The position numbers and the translations under genes were made by a program. A stretch of DNA of 64,000 nucleotides. Source: Nocardioides anomalus (GTDB lineage: Bacteria; Actinomycetota; Actinomycetes; Propionibacteriales; Nocardioidaceae). Positions 1-8,795 of the stretch are shown piece after piece. The DNA lies in NCBI RefSeq assembly GCF_011046535.1, contig NZ_CP049257.1:4836001-4900000 (forward strand), given 5' to 3'. Positions within the stretch are counted from its first letter, which is position 1. Every line of letters starts with the position of its first letter. Below the pieces are notes generated by a model. That model was not told where the DNA came from and did not search any database. It was given only the letters and a program-made list of their open reading frames with translations.

Positions 1-1
1 C

Positions 2-1198
2 TTCCCGGCCGACGCGGCGCCGCTCGGGGACGGTCGGGTGCTGGTGGCCGACGCCGGCCACGACCGGGTGGTCGAGCTGTCCGCCGAGGGCGACGAGCTG
101 CGCTCGTGGAACGGGTTCGCCGAGCCCAACGGCCTGTGCGTGGTCGGCGCCACGGCCTACGTCGCGGACACGGTGCACCACCAGCTCGCGAGCATCGACC
201 TCGGGAGCGGCGAAGTGCGGGTGCTGGCCGGTGACGGCGAGCAGTGGATGCAGGGCGACGGCACCGAGCGGCTGAGCAGCCCGTGGGCCGTGGCCTGGTG
301 GCGCGAGCGGGTGTGGATCGCGATGGCCGGGATCCACCAGCTGTGGACCTACGACCCGACCACCGGTGCGGTCGAGGTGGCCGGCGGCACGACCAACGAG
401 GGGCTGCTCGACGGCCCGCTGGCCGAGGCGTGGTTCGCCCAGACCTCCGGGCTCGCGGCCGACGGCGACCGGCTGTGGCTGGCCGACAGCGAGACCTCGT
501 CGCTGCGCTTCGTCGAGGACGGCGTCGTCCGCACCGCGGTCGGTGAGGGGCTCTTCGACTTCGGCTTCCGTGACGGCCCCGCCGACCAGGCGCTGTTCCA
601 GCACCCGCTCGGGGTGACCGTGCTGCCCGACCGCAGCGTGGCGGTGTGCGACACCTACAACGGCGCGGTCCGCCGCTACGACCCGGCCACCGGCGAGGTC
701 ACCACGCTCGCCGGCGGGCTGGCCGAGCCGGCGGCGGCGTACGTCTCCGGGGCTGAGCTCGTGGTGGTCGAGGGCAACGCGCACCGGCTGACCCGGGTCC
801 CGCTCGGGCACGCCAGCCGGACCGAGGGGTTCAGCCACACCACCCAGCGCCCGGTCACCGAGGTCGCGGCCAGGCTGCGGCTGGAGGTGACCTTCGAGCC
901 GCCGCCCGGGCAGAAGGTCGACGACCGGTTCGGGCCCCCCTCGCAGCTCGTGGTCGAGGCCACCCCGCCCGCGCTGCTGCGCGAGGGTGAGGGCCGCGAC
1001 ACGGCGCTCACCCGCACGCTGGTCCTCGACGCGTCGGTGGGCGAGGGCGTGCTGCACGTGGCCGCCCGCGCCGCGTCCTGCGACATCGAGGGCGACGGCG
1101 CGGCCTGTCACATCCACCAGCAGGACTGGGGCGTACCCATCCGCATCGGTGCTGACGCCGACGGCGTGCTCACGCTCCCGCTGGGCGGCTCGGCGTGA
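2..1198 (+). CDS. NHL-repeat protein, C-terminal part (start lies before the window)
   Basis: The frame is open from the first bases of the window, so the true start lies upstream. The visible ~399 residues carry successive NHL-type beta-propeller blades (recurring VADxxxH, LWLADSE and VAVCDTYNGAVRRYDP signatures). A beta-rich C-terminal segment follows, with CDIEG and HQQDWGVPI near the end. This matches actinobacterial NHL proteins that usually have an N-terminal thioredoxin-like domain, which would be outside the window. Its stop overlaps the GTG of the methyltransferase gene, so the two are probably co-translated. The substrate is unknown; the propeller suggests protein or ligand binding. 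Confidence 0.8.
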   Translation, partial: FPADAAPLGDGRVLVADAGHDRVVELSAEGDELRSWNGFAEPNGLCVVGATAYVADTVHHQLASIDLGSGEVRVLAGDGEQWMQGDGTERLSSPWAVAWWRERVWIAMAGIHQLWTYDPTTGAVEVAGGTTNEGLLDGPLAEAWFAQTSGLAADGDRLWLADSETSSLRFVEDGVVRTAVGEGLFDFGFRDGPADQALFQHPLGVTVLPDRSVAVCDTYNGAVRRYDPATGEVTTLAGGLAEPAAAYVSGAELVVVEGNAHRLTRVPLGHASRTEGFSHTTQRPVTEVAARLRLEVTFEPPPGQKVDDRFGPPSQLVVEATPPALLREGEGRDTALTRTLVLDASVGEGVLHVAARAASCDIEGDGAACHIHQQDWGVPIRIGADADGVLTLPLGGSA

Positions 1199-1821
1199 CC
1201 GGCCCGGCCGCGGTCCTCGACCGGCTCAACGCCCGGCACCCCTGGAGCCACAACGACCACTTCCACGGCTGGGTGCTGCGCCACCTCCCCGAGCGCCGCG
1301 GCTCCGCCCTCGACGTCGGCTGCGGGCGCGGCGGCCTGCTGGCCCGGCTGGCCGGCGCGTTCGACCACGTCAGCGGCATCGACGTGGACGCCGAGATGGT
1401 CGCGGCCGCCCGGGTCCGGGTCCCGCGCGCCGACGTGCGCCGGGAGTCGCTGCTCGACGCCCGCGGCCGGCACGACCTGGTCACGGTCGTCGCCACCCTC
1501 CACCACGTCCCGCTCGAGGACGGCCTGCGTGCCGCCCGTGACCTCGTCGCCCCGGGTGGGCGGCTGCTCGTCATCGGCCTGGCCCGCACCGCCTCGCCCA
1601 CCGACCTCGGCGTCGACCTGGCCAGCTCCGCGCTCAACCCGCTCGTCGGCCTGGCCAAGCACCCGCGCGTCGAGCGCGGCGGGCCGCGGCCGGCCGACGT
1701 GCCGGTCAAGGACGCGCACGAGTCGTACGCCGAGGTCCGCGCCGCCGCCACCCGCCTGCTGCCGGGCTCCCGCTTCCGGCACCGGATGTGGTTCCGCTAC
1801 ACGCTGGCCTGGGAGCGCTGA
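1195..1821 (+). CDS. Class I SAM-dependent methyltransferase
   Basis: A 208-residue protein with the Rossmann SAM-binding motif I LDVGCGRGG at residues 39-47. The acidic loop (GIDVDAEM) that binds the SAM ribose follows, then a motif IV-like region VTVVATLHHVPL. This is the full length for a stand-alone methyltransferase 11/25-type domain. The GTG start overlaps the stop of the NHL gene, and its stop overlaps the ATG of the hemerythrin gene, so it is the middle gene of a coupled operon. The methyl acceptor cannot be read from the sequence; a small molecule is more likely than a macromolecule. Confidence 0.85.
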   Translation: MTGPAAVLDRLNARHPWSHNDHFHGWVLRHLPERRGSALDVGCGRGGLLARLAGAFDHVSGIDVDAEMVAAARVRVPRADVRRESLLDARGRHDLVTVVATLHHVPLEDGLRAARDLVAPGGRLLVIGLARTASPTDLGVDLASSALNPLVGLAKHPRVERGGPRPADVPVKDAHESYAEVRAAATRLLPGSRFRHRMWFRYTLAWER

Positions 1822-2300
1822 TGGGCGACGGGGACCACCTGGTCGCGATCCACGACCACCTCCGCGGCGAGCTGGCCCAGCTGCGCGAGCTGGTCGGCGA
1901 GGTCGAGCGCGGCCGCCGCGACGCGGCCGACGCCCGGCACGCGATCAGCACCATGACGCTGCGGCAGAACGACTGGACGCTCGGCACCTACTGCCAGACC
2001 TACTGCCGGGTGGTGACCATGCACCACTCGATCGAGGACCAGGCGATGTACCCGCGCCTGCGCGCCGCCGAGCCCACTCTCGGTCCGGCTCTCGACCGGA
2101 TGCTCGAGGAGCACCACGCCGTGCACGGCCGCCTCGAGGCCCTCGATCAGGCCCTCGTCGCACTGGTCACCGAGCCCGATCGCGGGGTCGTCGACGTGGC
2201 CGCCGCGCTGGAGGGCCTCGAGGCCACGCTGCTCGCGCACCTGACCTACGAGGAGGACCAGCTCGTCGAGCCGCTCAACCGCCTCGGGTTCGGGCTCTAG
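1821..2300 (+). CDS. Hemerythrin-domain protein
   Basis: 159 residues. The ATG overlaps the TGA of the methyltransferase gene, which fixes the start. Histidines and acids are spaced as in four-helix hemerythrin-like bundles: an HDH near the N-terminus, HHSIEDQAMYP near residue 68, EEHHAVHGRL near residue 96, and HLTYEEDQL near the C-terminus. Proteins of this family bind a di-iron or haem centre and serve in oxygen, NO or redox sensing or protection. The tail overlaps the convergent lysE gene by 4 bp. The exact ligand is not determinable here. Confidence 0.85.
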   Translation: MGDGDHLVAIHDHLRGELAQLRELVGEVERGRRDAADARHAISTMTLRQNDWTLGTYCQTYCRVVTMHHSIEDQAMYPRLRAAEPTLGPALDRMLEEHHAVHGRLEALDQALVALVTEPDRGVVDVAAALEGLEATLLAHLTYEEDQLVEPLNRLGFGL

Positions 2301-2902
2301 GCACGCAGCGCCAGCATCGCCGCGATGCCGAGCATGGTGAGGCCGATGAGCACGTCCAGGACCTGCCACGCGCGTGGTCGCGACAGCAGGGGCGAGGCGT
2401 AGCGCGCGCCGTACCCGAGGCCGCCGAACCACAGCAGCGACGCGATCGACGCTCCGGCCGCGAACCACCACCGGCCGGTGTGGCCGTGGGTGTTGGCCAC
2501 CGAGCCGAGCAGCAGCACGGTGTCGAGGTAGACGTGCGGGTTGAGCCAGGTCAGCGCGGTCACCCGCAGCACGGCCGCACGCAGGCTGAGCGGCTCGGGG
2601 CCGGCCACGTCCAGGGCGGACGCGCGGCGCGCGGCCAGCAGCGACGAGACGCCGTACCAGGTCAGGAAGGCCACGCCGAGCCACCGGACCACGTCGACCA
2701 GCCAGCCGGCCTGGCGGATGACGGTGCCGATGCCGGCCACGCCGGCCAGGATGAGCACCAGGTCCGAGATCGCGCAGATGGCCACGACCGGGCCGACGTG
2801 CTCGCGGGCCAGCCCCTGCCGCAGCACGAACGCGTTCTGCGCGCCGATGGCGACGATGAGGGACAGCCCCGTGAGCAGGCCGGCGGCGGACGAGTCGAGC
2901 AC
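2297..2902 (-). CDS. lysE: LysE/ArgO-family amino-acid exporter
   Basis: 201 residues with about six hydrophobic segments and the LysE-family N-terminal signature GAQNAFVLRQG. The family exports basic amino acids (lysine, arginine) across the membrane when internal levels rise. The GTG start faces a divergent LysR-type gene 70 bp away. This is the classic lysE-lysG arrangement of Corynebacterium, in which the regulator activates the exporter in response to basic amino acids. The substrate is inferred from family and context. It is slightly shorter than C. glutamicum LysE but appears complete. Confidence 0.88.
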   Translation of the reverse strand: MLDSSAAGLLTGLSLIVAIGAQNAFVLRQGLAREHVGPVVAICAISDLVLILAGVAGIGTVIRQAGWLVDVVRWLGVAFLTWYGVSSLLAARRASALDVAGPEPLSLRAAVLRVTALTWLNPHVYLDTVLLLGSVANTHGHTGRWWFAAGASIASLLWFGGLGYGARYASPLLSRPRAWQVLDVLIGLTMLGIAAMLALRA

Positions 2903-2972
2903 CCGACCACGCTAGGCACCGGGACCGCCCTTAGACCAGCGAAGGATTCTGCAGTCGCATTAGCCTGGCTTC

Positions 2973-3848
2973 ATGTCCTACAACGCTGCCGGCGTCGAGG
3001 CGCTGGTGGCCATCGCCGACCACGGCACCTTCGACGCGGCCGCGCGGGCGCTGCACGTCACGCCGAGCGCGGTGAGCCAGCGGATCCGCGCGCTGGAGCA
3101 GGAGGTCGGCCAGGTCGTGGTCCGCCGGGGATCGCCGTGCGTGCCCACCGAGGCGGGCGCGGCGCTGGTCCGGCTCGGGCGGCAGACCCGGCTGCTGGAC
3201 GACGAGGCGCGCGCCGCGCTGCGCGCCCACGTCGGTCGGGCCGAGGTCACAGTGGCCGTCAACGCCGACTCGCTGGCCACGTGGTTCCGCGACGTGCTGG
3301 CCGACGCCGAGGTGCAGGAGCGGCTGGCCCTGCGCCTGGTCGTCGAGGACCAGGCCTGGTCGGCCGAGCTGCTGCGCAGCGGCGAGGCGCTCGCCGCGGT
3401 GACCGACGAGCCGCACCCGGTCCAGGGCTGCCGCTCCGAACACCTCGGCTGGCTGCGCTACCGGCCGGCGGCGACCCCGGCCTTGGCGCAGCGGTGGGCC
3501 AAGGGCCGCAGCCACGACTGGCAGCGGATGCCGGTCGTGGTCTTCAACGCCAAGGACGCGCTCCAGGACGAGGTGCTCCGTGAGCGCGGCGTGACCCAGC
3601 CCGACGTGGTCCACGGGGTCCCGACCAGCGCGGACTTCCACGAGGCGGTCCGCCGCGGTCTCGGCTGGGGCATGCTCCCCGAGCCGCAGCTGCTGCCCGA
3701 CCTCGACGCCGGCCGGCTGGTCACCCTCGGCGGCCGGACCCACCGCGACGTGCACCTCTACTGGCAGCGCTGGCGCCTCGACTCCACCACCCTGACCACC
3801 CTCACCGACGCCGTGCGCCGGCACGCGGGCGCACACCTGCGGACCTGA
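2973..3848 (+). CDS. lysG: LysR-family regulator of the LysG/ArgP type
   Basis: 291 residues, the normal length for LysG/ArgP. An N-terminal winged helix-turn-helix occupies about residues 5-62 (AARALHVTPSAVSQRIRAL), followed by a periplasmic-binding-protein-like effector domain. It is divergent from lysE and probably activates it on binding lysine or arginine; the 70-bp gap must hold the binding site. An ATG start is used. A strong hairpin after the stop separates it from the convergent acyl-CoA dehydrogenase gene. Confidence 0.88.
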   Translation: MSYNAAGVEALVAIADHGTFDAAARALHVTPSAVSQRIRALEQEVGQVVVRRGSPCVPTEAGAALVRLGRQTRLLDDEARAALRAHVGRAEVTVAVNADSLATWFRDVLADAEVQERLALRLVVEDQAWSAELLRSGEALAAVTDEPHPVQGCRSEHLGWLRYRPAATPALAQRWAKGRSHDWQRMPVVVFNAKDALQDEVLRERGVTQPDVVHGVPTSADFHEAVRRGLGWGMLPEPQLLPDLDAGRLVTLGGRTHRDVHLYWQRWRLDSTTLTTLTDAVRRHAGAHLRT

Positions 3849-3852
3849 CGCA

Positions 3853-3886
3853 GACGCCCTGCCGGCCCGGGGGCCGGCGGGGCGTC
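3853..3886. terminator. Strong bidirectional hairpin between convergent genes
   Basis: A 16-bp stem (3853-3868 with 3871-3886) with one G-T wobble and only two bases between the arms. It lies between the convergent ends of lysG and the acyl-CoA dehydrogenase gene. No clear T-run follows, which is usual in high-GC actinobacteria. It probably ends transcription from both sides. Confidence 0.7.
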
Positions 3887-3902
3887 GTACGACAGGTGCT
3901 GC

Positions 3903-5777
3903 CTAGAACGCGTCCTCGGACAGGTCCATCACCGAGAGGTCGGTGGCCTGGGCGATGGCGACCTCGGCGCTGATGCGCGGGAGGTTGGTCTGCGCGAAGA
4001 ACTGCGCCGCCGCGACCTTGCCCTCGTAGAACGCCTGGTCCTTGGGCGAGGGCGAGCCGCCGAGCTTCTGCAGCGCGATCTCGGCCTGGCGCAGGAGCAG
4101 CCAGCCGCACACCACGTCGCCGAGCACCATCAGCAGGCGGGTGGTGTTGAGGCCGACCTTGTAGACGTTGCGGATCTCGTCCTGGGCCGTCATCAGCTCG
4201 TTGATCATGTGACCCACGAGGGTGTTGGCGTCCTCGAGCGCCTGGGCCAGCAGCTCGCGCTCGACCTTGAGCCGACCGTTGCCGGCCTCGCTGTCGATGA
4301 AGCCCTGGATCTGCTCGGCCAGGTGTCCGAGCGCGCGGCCCTGGTCCTTGACGATCTTGCGGAAGAAGAAGTCCTGGCCCTGGATCGCGGTCGTGCCCTC
4401 GTAGAGGGTGTCGATCTTGGCGTCGCGGACGTACTGCTCGAGGGGGTACTCCTGCAGGAAGCCGGAGCCGCCGAAGGTCTGCAGCGACTCGGTCCCGAGC
4501 AGGACCCACGAGCGCTCCGAGCCGTAGCCCTTGACGATCGGCAGCAGCAGGTCGTTGACCGCGGAGGCCAGCTTGGCCTCGTCGGTGTCGAGCTGGTCGG
4601 CGTGCTCGAGCAGCTGCACCTCGTCCTGCCACGAGGCGGTGTAGAGGACCAGCGCACGCATCGCCTCGGCGAAGGACTTCTGGACCAGGAGCGAGCGGCG
4701 CACGTCGGGGTGGTGGGTGATGGTGACGCGCGGCGCGGTCTTGTCGCCGGACTGGGTGAGGTCGGCGCCCTGGACGCGGGTCTTGGCGTAGTCCAGCGCG
4801 TTGAGGTAGCCCGCCGACAGGGTGGCGATGGCCTTGGTGCCGACCATCATCCGGGCGTTCTCGATGACCTGGAACATCTGGGCGATGCCGTCGTGCACCT
4901 CGCCCAGCAGCCAGCCGCGCGCGGGCTCGCCGCCGCCGATGGCCGGGTCGCCGAAGGTGACCTCGCAGGTGTTCGAGACCTTGATGCCCATCTTGTGCTC
5001 GACGTTGGTCACGTAGGCGCCGTTGCGCTCGCCGGTGAGCTCGCCGGTCTCGAGGTCGAAGTGGTACTTCGGCACGATGAAGAGCGAGAGCCCCTTGGTG
5101 CCGGGGCCGCCGACGCCCTCGACACCGGCCGGGCGGGCCAGCACGAGGTGGATGATGTTCTCCTGCAGGTCGGACTCGCCGCTGGTGATGAAGCGCTTGA
5201 CGCCCTCGATGTTCCAGGTGCCGTCCTCGTTGGCCGTGGCCCGGGTCCGACCGGCGCCCACGTCGGAGCCGGCGTCGGGCTCCGTGAGCACCATGGTGGT
5301 GCCCCACTCACGGTCCACGACGAGCTGGGCGATGGCCTGGTCGCGCTCGTTGCCGTTGCGGTGGATCACGCCGGCGAAGGCGGGCCCGCAGCCGTACATC
5401 CACACCGGCGCGTTGGCGCCGAGCACCATCTCCGCGATGGCCCAGTTGAGGGTGGACGGCGCGTAGGTGCCGCCGAGCTCCTCCTTGATCTGGGTCCGCC
5501 AGAACTCGGCGTCCATCCAGGCGCGGTAGCTCTTCTTGAACGACTCCGGCAGCGGCGCGGTGTGCGTCTCGGGGTCGAAGACCGGCGGGTTGCGGTCGCT
5601 GTCCTCGTACGACGCCGCGAGGTCCTCGCGCGAGATGCGCTCCACCTCGGCCAGGATCGAGCGGGCGGCCTCGCCGTCGATCTCGCCGAACGGGCCGGTG
5701 CCCAGGACCTCGTCGCGGCCGAGGACCTCGAAGAGGTTGAACTCGATGTCGCGGAGGTTGGTCTTGTAGTGGCTCAC
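3903..5777 (-). CDS. FadE5-like acyl-CoA dehydrogenase
   Basis: 624 residues, close to mycobacterial FadE5 (about 611) and much longer than ordinary ~380-residue acyl-CoA dehydrogenases because of N- and C-terminal extensions. It has the FAD/substrate motif [13 protein letters not shown] and [13 protein letters not shown]. The catalytic glutamate is probably E460 in [12 protein letters not shown]. FadE5-type enzymes catalyse the first, FAD-dependent step of fatty acyl-CoA beta-oxidation with broad chain-length range. It stands alone, with a palindromic operator candidate 35 bp upstream. The chain-length preference is inferred. Confidence 0.92.
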   Translation of the reverse strand: MSHYKTNLRDIEFNLFEVLGRDEVLGTGPFGEIDGEAARSILAEVERISREDLAASYEDSDRNPPVFDPETHTAPLPESFKKSYRAWMDAEFWRTQIKEELGGTYAPSTLNWAIAEMVLGANAPVWMYGCGPAFAGVIHRNGNERDQAIAQLVVDREWGTTMVLTEPDAGSDVGAGRTRATANEDGTWNIEGVKRFITSGESDLQENIIHLVLARPAGVEGVGGPGTKGLSLFIVPKYHFDLETGELTGERNGAYVTNVEHKMGIKVSNTCEVTFGDPAIGGGEPARGWLLGEVHDGIAQMFQVIENARMMVGTKAIATLSAGYLNALDYAKTRVQGADLTQSGDKTAPRVTITHHPDVRRSLLVQKSFAEAMRALVLYTASWQDEVQLLEHADQLDTDEAKLASAVNDLLLPIVKGYGSERSWVLLGTESLQTFGGSGFLQEYPLEQYVRDAKIDTLYEGTTAIQGQDFFFRKIVKDQGRALGHLAEQIQGFIDSEAGNGRLKVERELLAQALEDANTLVGHMINELMTAQDEIRNVYKVGLNTTRLLMVLGDVVCGWLLLRQAEIALQKLGGSPSPKDQAFYEGKVAAAQFFAQTNLPRISAEVAIAQATDLSVMDLSEDAF

Positions 5778-5811
5778 GGAGGGCCCCTCACGTCGTCGTG
5801 ACTGCTGTATT

Positions 5812-5830
5812 ACTGGTCGGTTCTACCAGT
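5812..5830 (-). promoter_or_regulatory. Candidate operator/promoter of the FadE5-like gene
   Basis: ACTGGT (5812-5817) and ACCAGT (5825-5830) form a perfect 6-bp inverted repeat around 7 bp. Read on the minus strand, a weak -35 (TTACTC) and a -10 (TAATAC) lie 18 bp apart and bracket this repeat. A repressor bound here would block RNA polymerase. TetR-type fatty-acid regulators often act like this, but the regulator is not in the window. Confidence 0.5.
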
Positions 5831-5920
5831 GAGTAACTTCATCGTAGGCAGGGGTCGCGGACCTCGCAAGAAAACGCCACCTCCCACCCCGGTGGCTGTG
5901 ACGGCCGTCTCCCAAGACGT

Positions 5921-5952
5921 TTGTCCACAATGTGAGTACAGTTTGTGGAGAA
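5921..5952. promoter_or_regulatory. Inverted repeat resembling a DnaA-box pair, upstream of the permease
   Basis: TTGTCCACA (5921-5929) equals the actinobacterial DnaA-box consensus, and TGTGGAGAA (5944-5952) is an inverted copy with one mismatch. As a plain inverted repeat, TCCACAA (5924-5930) pairs with TTGTGGA (5943-5949). It sits 17 bp before the TauE/SafE start. It may be a DnaA site, or an operator for the nearby Rrf2 regulator that happens to look like one. Confidence 0.4.
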
Positions 5953-5969
5953 CGACCTGAGGAGGTCCG

Positions 5970-6860
5970 GTGCGACGACTGGTGCTGCTGGCGCTCGTCG
6001 GCCTCGTGGCGCAGCTGGTCGACGGCTCGCTGGGCATGGGGTACGGCGTCACGTCGGCCACGCTGCTGGTCTCGGCCGGCATCGCGCCGGCTGCGGCCTC
6101 GGCCGCCATCCACTTCTCCGAGCTCGGCACCACGCTGGTCTCGGGCCTCGCCCACCACACGCTGGGCAACACCGACTGGCGCACCGTGCGCGTGCTGGCG
6201 CTGCCCGGCTTCGTGGGGGCCTTCGCCGGTGCCACGGTCCTGGTCAACCTCGACGCCGACGTCGCCGTACCGGTCGTGGCCGCCCTGCTCATCGGGCTGG
6301 GCGCCTTCGTGACCTTCCGCTTCCTCTCGCCGCGCGCGCTGCGCTTCGGCCCCCGGCCACGGGCGCGCTTCCTCGCGCCGCTCGGGCTGTTCGCCGGCGG
6401 CCTCGACGCGGTCGGCGGCGGGGGCTGGGGTCCGGTCGGGACCTCCTCGCTGCTCGCCTCGGGCCGACTGGAGCCCCGCAAGGTGGTCGGCTCGGTGGAC
6501 ACCGCGGAGTTCGTCGTCGCCGCCGGCGGCTCGCTCGGCTTCCTGGTCGGGCTCGGTGCGCACGGGATCGAGTGGGGCTACGTGCTCGCGCTCATGCTCG
6601 GCGGCGTCCTGGCCGCGCCGGTCGCGGCGCTCCTGGTCCGCCACCTCCCGGCCCGCGTGCTGGGCGTCGCGGCGGGTGGCCTCATCGTGCTGACCAACCT
6701 GCAGACGTTGGCCGACCGGGCCGACGCCACCGCGACCACCGAGGGGCTGCTGGCCGCCGTCGTCTTCACGCTGTGGGTGCTGTGGACGAGCTGGGCGGTC
6801 AAGCTCGAGCAGCCGCGCGACCCCGCGGACCCGCGGGCGGCGACGCCCGTCGGGGCCTGA
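5970..6860 (+). CDS. TauE/SafE-family membrane permease (anion/sulfur-compound exporter type)
   Basis: 296 residues, strongly hydrophobic, about eight membrane segments. The N-terminal GSLGMGYGVTSATLL is typical of the TauE/SafE (DUF81) family, and the second repeat is marked by GGLDAVGGGGWGPVG. The GTG start follows a good GGAGG at 5961. Family members move sulfite, sulfoacetate or other organic anions. An Rrf2-type regulator gene follows 84 bp downstream on the same strand, suggesting a regulated pair. The substrate is not determinable. Confidence 0.88.
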   Translation: MRRLVLLALVGLVAQLVDGSLGMGYGVTSATLLVSAGIAPAAASAAIHFSELGTTLVSGLAHHTLGNTDWRTVRVLALPGFVGAFAGATVLVNLDADVAVPVVAALLIGLGAFVTFRFLSPRALRFGPRPRARFLAPLGLFAGGLDAVGGGGWGPVGTSSLLASGRLEPRKVVGSVDTAEFVVAAGGSLGFLVGLGAHGIEWGYVLALMLGGVLAAPVAALLVRHLPARVLGVAAGGLIVLTNLQTLADRADATATTEGLLAAVVFTLWVLWTSWAVKLEQPRDPADPRAATPVGA

Positions 6861-6944
6861 CCTCCCGCGGCACTCCCTGGAGCGGCCGCACCCCAGGACC
6901 ACTAAGACCACCGAAACGATCAACACATCTGACACACTGGCCTC

Positions 6945-7403
6945 GTGCGAGTCTCCGCGAAGTCCGACTACGCGTTGCGCGCGCTCATCGAGATGGCCTC
7001 GCGCAGCGACGGCAAGGCGATCAGCGCCGAGGAGCTCGGCAAGCAGCAGGAGATCCCGCACGGCTTCCTGCAGGCGATCCTGGCCGACCTGCGCCGGGCC
7101 GGCATCGTGATGTCGCAGCGCGGCCAGTCCGGCGGGTGGCGGATGGGCCGCTCGGCCGACGACGTGTCGGTGGCCGACGTGATCCGGGCCGTGGACGGGC
7201 CGCTGGTCTCGGTCTACGGCCTGCGGCCGGAGTCGGTGGAGTACAACGAGACCGCCAGCGTGCTCCAGCACGTCTGGATCGCCGCGCGCCGCTCGCTGCG
7301 CGACGTCTTCGAGCAGGTGTCCATCCAGCAGCTGGCCGACGCCAAGCTGCCGAAGGCGGTCACCTCGAGGACCGCAGACGAGGACGCCTGGCAGCCGCAC
7401 TGA
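6945..7403 (+). CDS. Rrf2-family transcriptional regulator without cysteines
   Basis: 152 residues. An N-terminal winged helix (SAKSDYALRALIEMA through GGWRMGR) matches the Rrf2 family, which includes IscR, NsrR and CymR. The predicted protein contains no cysteine, so it cannot bind an Fe-S cluster through Cys as IscR or NsrR do. It may respond like CymR through a partner protein or small ligand. It lies just after the TauE/SafE gene and may control it and sulfur metabolism. Its 3' end overlaps the convergent frameshifted gene by 44 bp. Confidence 0.85.
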   Translation: MRVSAKSDYALRALIEMASRSDGKAISAEELGKQQEIPHGFLQAILADLRRAGIVMSQRGQSGGWRMGRSADDVSVADVIRAVDGPLVSVYGLRPESVEYNETASVLQHVWIAARRSLRDVFEQVSIQQLADAKLPKAVTSRTADEDAWQPH

Positions 7404-8222
7404 CCTCGAGCTCGGCCACCCGCTCGCGCAGCCTGCCGACCTCGGCCACGGTCTCGGCCAGCGCCGCGCGCAGGGCCGCGAGAGGTACGTCGGTGGAGGC
7501 CGGCCGCGGTCCCAGCGCGCTGAGGTCCCCGCGCACGTCGTACCCGCCCTCGGCCGCGGTCTTGGCCCAGTGCTCGACCAGCTCCTCGAGCTCGTCGTCG
7601 TCGAGCAGGGCCGCGGTGCTCTCGGCGAGCAGCCCGAGGGTCCGCACGTCCAGGCGGCCGGCGTCCGCGTCGACGCCGGTCGGCAGCGGGAGCGCGTCGG
7701 CGTCGAAGCCGACCAGCTCGCCGAGCTCGTGCCAGGTCCGGGCCGGGCCCTGGTCGGCCAGCAGCACGTGGACGCGCTCGGGCGCCCGGGCCGCGCGGGT
7801 CCAGCGGCCGACCACGTCGGCGAAGTCCAGCTCGCTCGGGACCAGCCCCACCAGCGGGTCGGGGGGCCGACCACGACCACGACGTGCACGCGCGCGCCGG
7901 CCAGCCCGTCGACGAGCAGGTCGATCTCGTCCGGCGCCGCGCCGGCCAGCAGCTCGTGGCCCACCACGACGGTGTCCCTGGTCTTGAGGGCGCGCCGGCA
8001 GATCCCGGCCCAGGTGCCCTCGACGTCCTTGCGGCGCAGCGACCACGCCTTGTGCTCGCGGCGCAGCTCGACCGCCGCGCGGAACGCCTCCTCGCTCGAG
8101 CGCGCCGGCACCCGCACGCCGCGCTGGGCGAGCGCGTCGCGGTGCTGCTCGAGGGCGGTGGTGAGCACGGGGACCCCGGCGTGCGGGAGCCCGACGATCA
8201 GGTACACGTCCTGCTTGGCCAT
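7360..8222 (-). pseudogene. Sulfotransferase-like protein gene, broken by a frameshift
   Basis: The first part (start 8222) encodes YLIVGLPHAGVPVLTTAL, resembling the nucleotide-binding N-terminus of sulfotransferase-like proteins. It stays coherent to VHVVVVVGPP. At a run of six G (7861-7866 on the plus strand) the reading must shift to continue as DPLVGLVPSELDFADVVGRW and end at 7360. One extra base in the run would restore a single protein of about 286 residues. This may be a sequencing error, a true mutation or a slippage site. The C-terminus has a short helix rich in Arg/Glu. Confidence 0.7.
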
Positions 8223-8294
8223 GTCCCCAGGCTGACCGGCCCGTCGTACGACGCGGTGAACGCCGTCCGGACGCCCGGTGACACCTGGGCGCAG

Positions 8295-8308
8295 TAGAAC
8301 GTGTTCCA
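8295..8308 (+). promoter_or_regulatory. KstR-like operator
   Basis: TAGAACGTGTTCCA fits the published KstR consensus TnnAACnnGTTnnA at every defined position. It lies 21 bp before the ATG of the ketosteroid-isomerase-like gene. KstR is the TetR-type repressor of steroid (cholesterol) catabolism in actinobacteria. This site suggests the gene belongs to a steroid regulon. Confidence 0.65.
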
Positions 8309-8329
8309 GTTCGGCCCTACGATGCCGGG

Positions 8330-8794
8330 ATGAGCACCGCGGCGATCAGCTCCGACGCCATCCACTGGGACGCCCCCGACGACGAGCACCCGGCCCGCAC
8401 CGCCTCGATGCGCTCCTACTCCGCGGTGGCCAAGGGCGACCTGGAGGAGTGGTTGACGGTGTACGCCGAGGACTGCGTCCTCGAGGACCCCGTCGGTCCG
8501 TCGATGTTCGACCCCGAGGGCCGCGGCCACCACGGCCACGACGGGCTCCGCGCGTTCTGGGAGGCGGCCATCGCCTCGATCGACCGCTTCGAGTTCGAGA
8601 TCACCGACAGCTTCGCCAACCCGGGCAGCGACACCTGCGCCAACATCGGCCGGATCCGCACGTCGTTCGCCGACGGCAGCAGCACCACGACCGACCTGAT
8701 CATGGTCTACGTCGTGCACGACGACGGCCGGGTCGCCTCGATGAAGGCCTACTGGGAGCCCGAGCGCACGATGGCGAGCTTCCGGTCGGCCTGA
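8330..8794 (+). CDS. NTF2/SnoaL-fold protein, candidate steroid delta-isomerase
   Basis: 154 residues of the NTF2-like cone fold. It aligns by eye with Comamonas ketosteroid isomerase. Y30 (in RSYSAVAKGDLE) matches catalytic Tyr14, and D53 in LEDPVG matches the general base Asp38 in that enzyme's VEDPVG. The C-terminal GRVASMKAYW matches GKVVSMRALF. The position of Asp99 seems to be Met here, so the oxyanion hole may differ. A KstR-like box directly upstream supports a role in steroid breakdown, for example 5-ene-3-ketosteroid isomerisation. A different SnoaL-type activity remains possible. Confidence 0.7.
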   Translation: MSTAAISSDAIHWDAPDDEHPARTASMRSYSAVAKGDLEEWLTVYAEDCVLEDPVGPSMFDPEGRGHHGHDGLRAFWEAAIASIDRFEFEITDSFANPGSDTCANIGRIRTSFADGSSTTTDLIMVYVVHDDGRVASMKAYWEPERTMASFRSA

Positions 8795-8795
8795 C

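Noticed and set aside
5921..5952. Replication origin suggested by DnaA-like boxes
   Set aside because: Only two boxes are present, with no AT-rich region and no dnaA, dnaN or gyrB genes nearby.
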